DNA of 5,241 nucleotides from Planctomycetaceae bacterium (GTDB lineage: Bacteria; Planctomycetota; Planctomycetia; Pirellulales; Thermoguttaceae), in NCBI GenBank assembly GCA_031274385.1, contig JAISQH010000180.1, forward strand, positions 1 through 5,241, in the 5' to 3' direction. A program made the position numbers and the translations under genes. The notes under the pieces were generated by a model that worked only from the letters and a program-made list of their open reading frames with translations, ran no database searches and was not told the origin of the DNA. Positions 4,796-5,241 of this stretch are shown here, piece by piece. The stretch's first letter is position 1; each line of letters starts with the position of its first letter.

Positions 4796-5241
4796 ATGAA
4801 AAAACACAGTGTTTTACCGGGATTCGGATTGACATTCGGTCTCACTCTGGCTTATCTCGGTATCATCGTGTTGTTGCCGCTTTCGTTGCTGGTACTAAAC
4901 GTAACTTCAATGAGTGTTGCGGATTTCCTCAAAGCGGTCGGGTCGAAACAAGTTATTGCTTCCTATAAATTAACATTCGGAGCCTCATTTCTTGCTGCGT
5001 CGATCAATGCTGTTTTTGGTTTCATTGTTGCATGGACATTGGTTCGGTACAATTTTCCGGGAAAGCGGCTTGTCGATGCGATTGTGGACATGCCGTTTGC
5101 GATGCCGACGGCTGTTTCAGGAATTGCGTTGACGGCAATTTGTGCCAAAAACGGTTGGATTGGAAGTCTGTTGGTTCCATTTGGAATCAAGATTGCTTAT
5201 ACGCCGCTTGGAGTGTTGGTTGCGTTGATTTTTATTGGTCT
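4796..5241 (+). CDS. cysT: Sulfate ABC transporter permease CysT (N-terminal part, cut by window edge)
   Basis: Inner-membrane permease subunit of the sulfate/thiosulfate importer. The frame from ATG 4796 is open to the right edge, 148 codons, about half of the usual length of around 275. The sequence follows E. coli CysT (CysU) closely: VLPGFGLTFG (6-15), a first membrane segment at about 11-35, QVIASYKLTFGASFLAASINAVFG starting at 52 with a second segment to about 82, then VRYNFPGKRLVDAIVDMPFAMPTAVSG (83-109) and IKIAYTPLGVLVAL (131-144). The PFAMPTAV stretch starts the third segment. The EAA loop that contacts CysA is beyond the edge. No Shine-Dalgarno sequence is visible. Spacing of 155 bases from sbp, with no promoter seen, suggests cotranscription; cysW and cysA would be expected next. 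Confidence 0.93.
   Translation, partial: MKKHSVLPGFGLTFGLTLAYLGIIVLLPLSLLVLNVTSMSVADFLKAVGSKQVIASYKLTFGASFLAASINAVFGFIVAWTLVRYNFPGKRLVDAIVDMPFAMPTAVSGIALTAICAKNGWIGSLLVPFGIKIAYTPLGVLVALIFIG

Overview
The window is a bacterial chromosomal segment with three complete genes and two edge-truncated ones, mostly concerned with sulfur assimilation. The periplasmic sulfate-binding protein carries a Sec signal peptide, which points to a Gram-negative (diderm) cell. Intergenic DNA is long, AT-rich and full of degenerate repeats. Only one gene (sbp) has a clear Shine-Dalgarno sequence. These traits, and a roughly 16-residue insertion in Sbp compared with the enterobacterial protein, fit an environmental or host-associated member of the PVC/Planctomycetota group. 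That placement is a low-confidence inference.

Layout. Positions 1-219 hold the C-terminal 72 codons of an unidentified plus-strand protein. Positions 220-523 are a repeat-rich spacer. It holds a MITE-like inverted-repeat element (about 232-477) bracketed by an 8-bp direct repeat, and degenerate CACGAAA-type repeats. Positions 524-1924 (minus strand) encode asparaginyl-tRNA synthetase (asnS). A divergent spacer of about 395 bp separates it from a small siroheme-type sulfite reductase gene (2320-3024, plus). That gene is followed by two hairpins, the second a plausible intrinsic terminator. A 563-bp spacer rich in palindromes leads to sbp (3588-4640), the sulfate-binding protein. A 155-bp spacer that can form a long G.U-rich hairpin then leads to cysT (4796 to the edge), the sulfate permease.

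How the genes fit together. Sbp and CysT belong to the sulfate/thiosulfate ABC importer; the other permease and the ATPase would be expected beyond the right edge. The small reductase would carry out the last reduction, sulfite to sulfide. The steps from sulfate to sulfite are not in the window.

The most interesting signal is regulatory. The reductase gene and sbp each have a near-consensus sigma-54 (-24/-12) promoter, CTGGCATGAAAGTTGCT at 2241-2257 and TTGGCATGTATCTTGCA at 3346-3362, both with the exact GG-N10-GC spacing. Palindromes such as TGTTACGTAACA lie upstream of the second at distances typical of enhancer-binding proteins. This suggests a sigma-54-controlled sulfur-assimilation regulon. 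No sign of a new defence system, CRISPR array or RNA gene was found.
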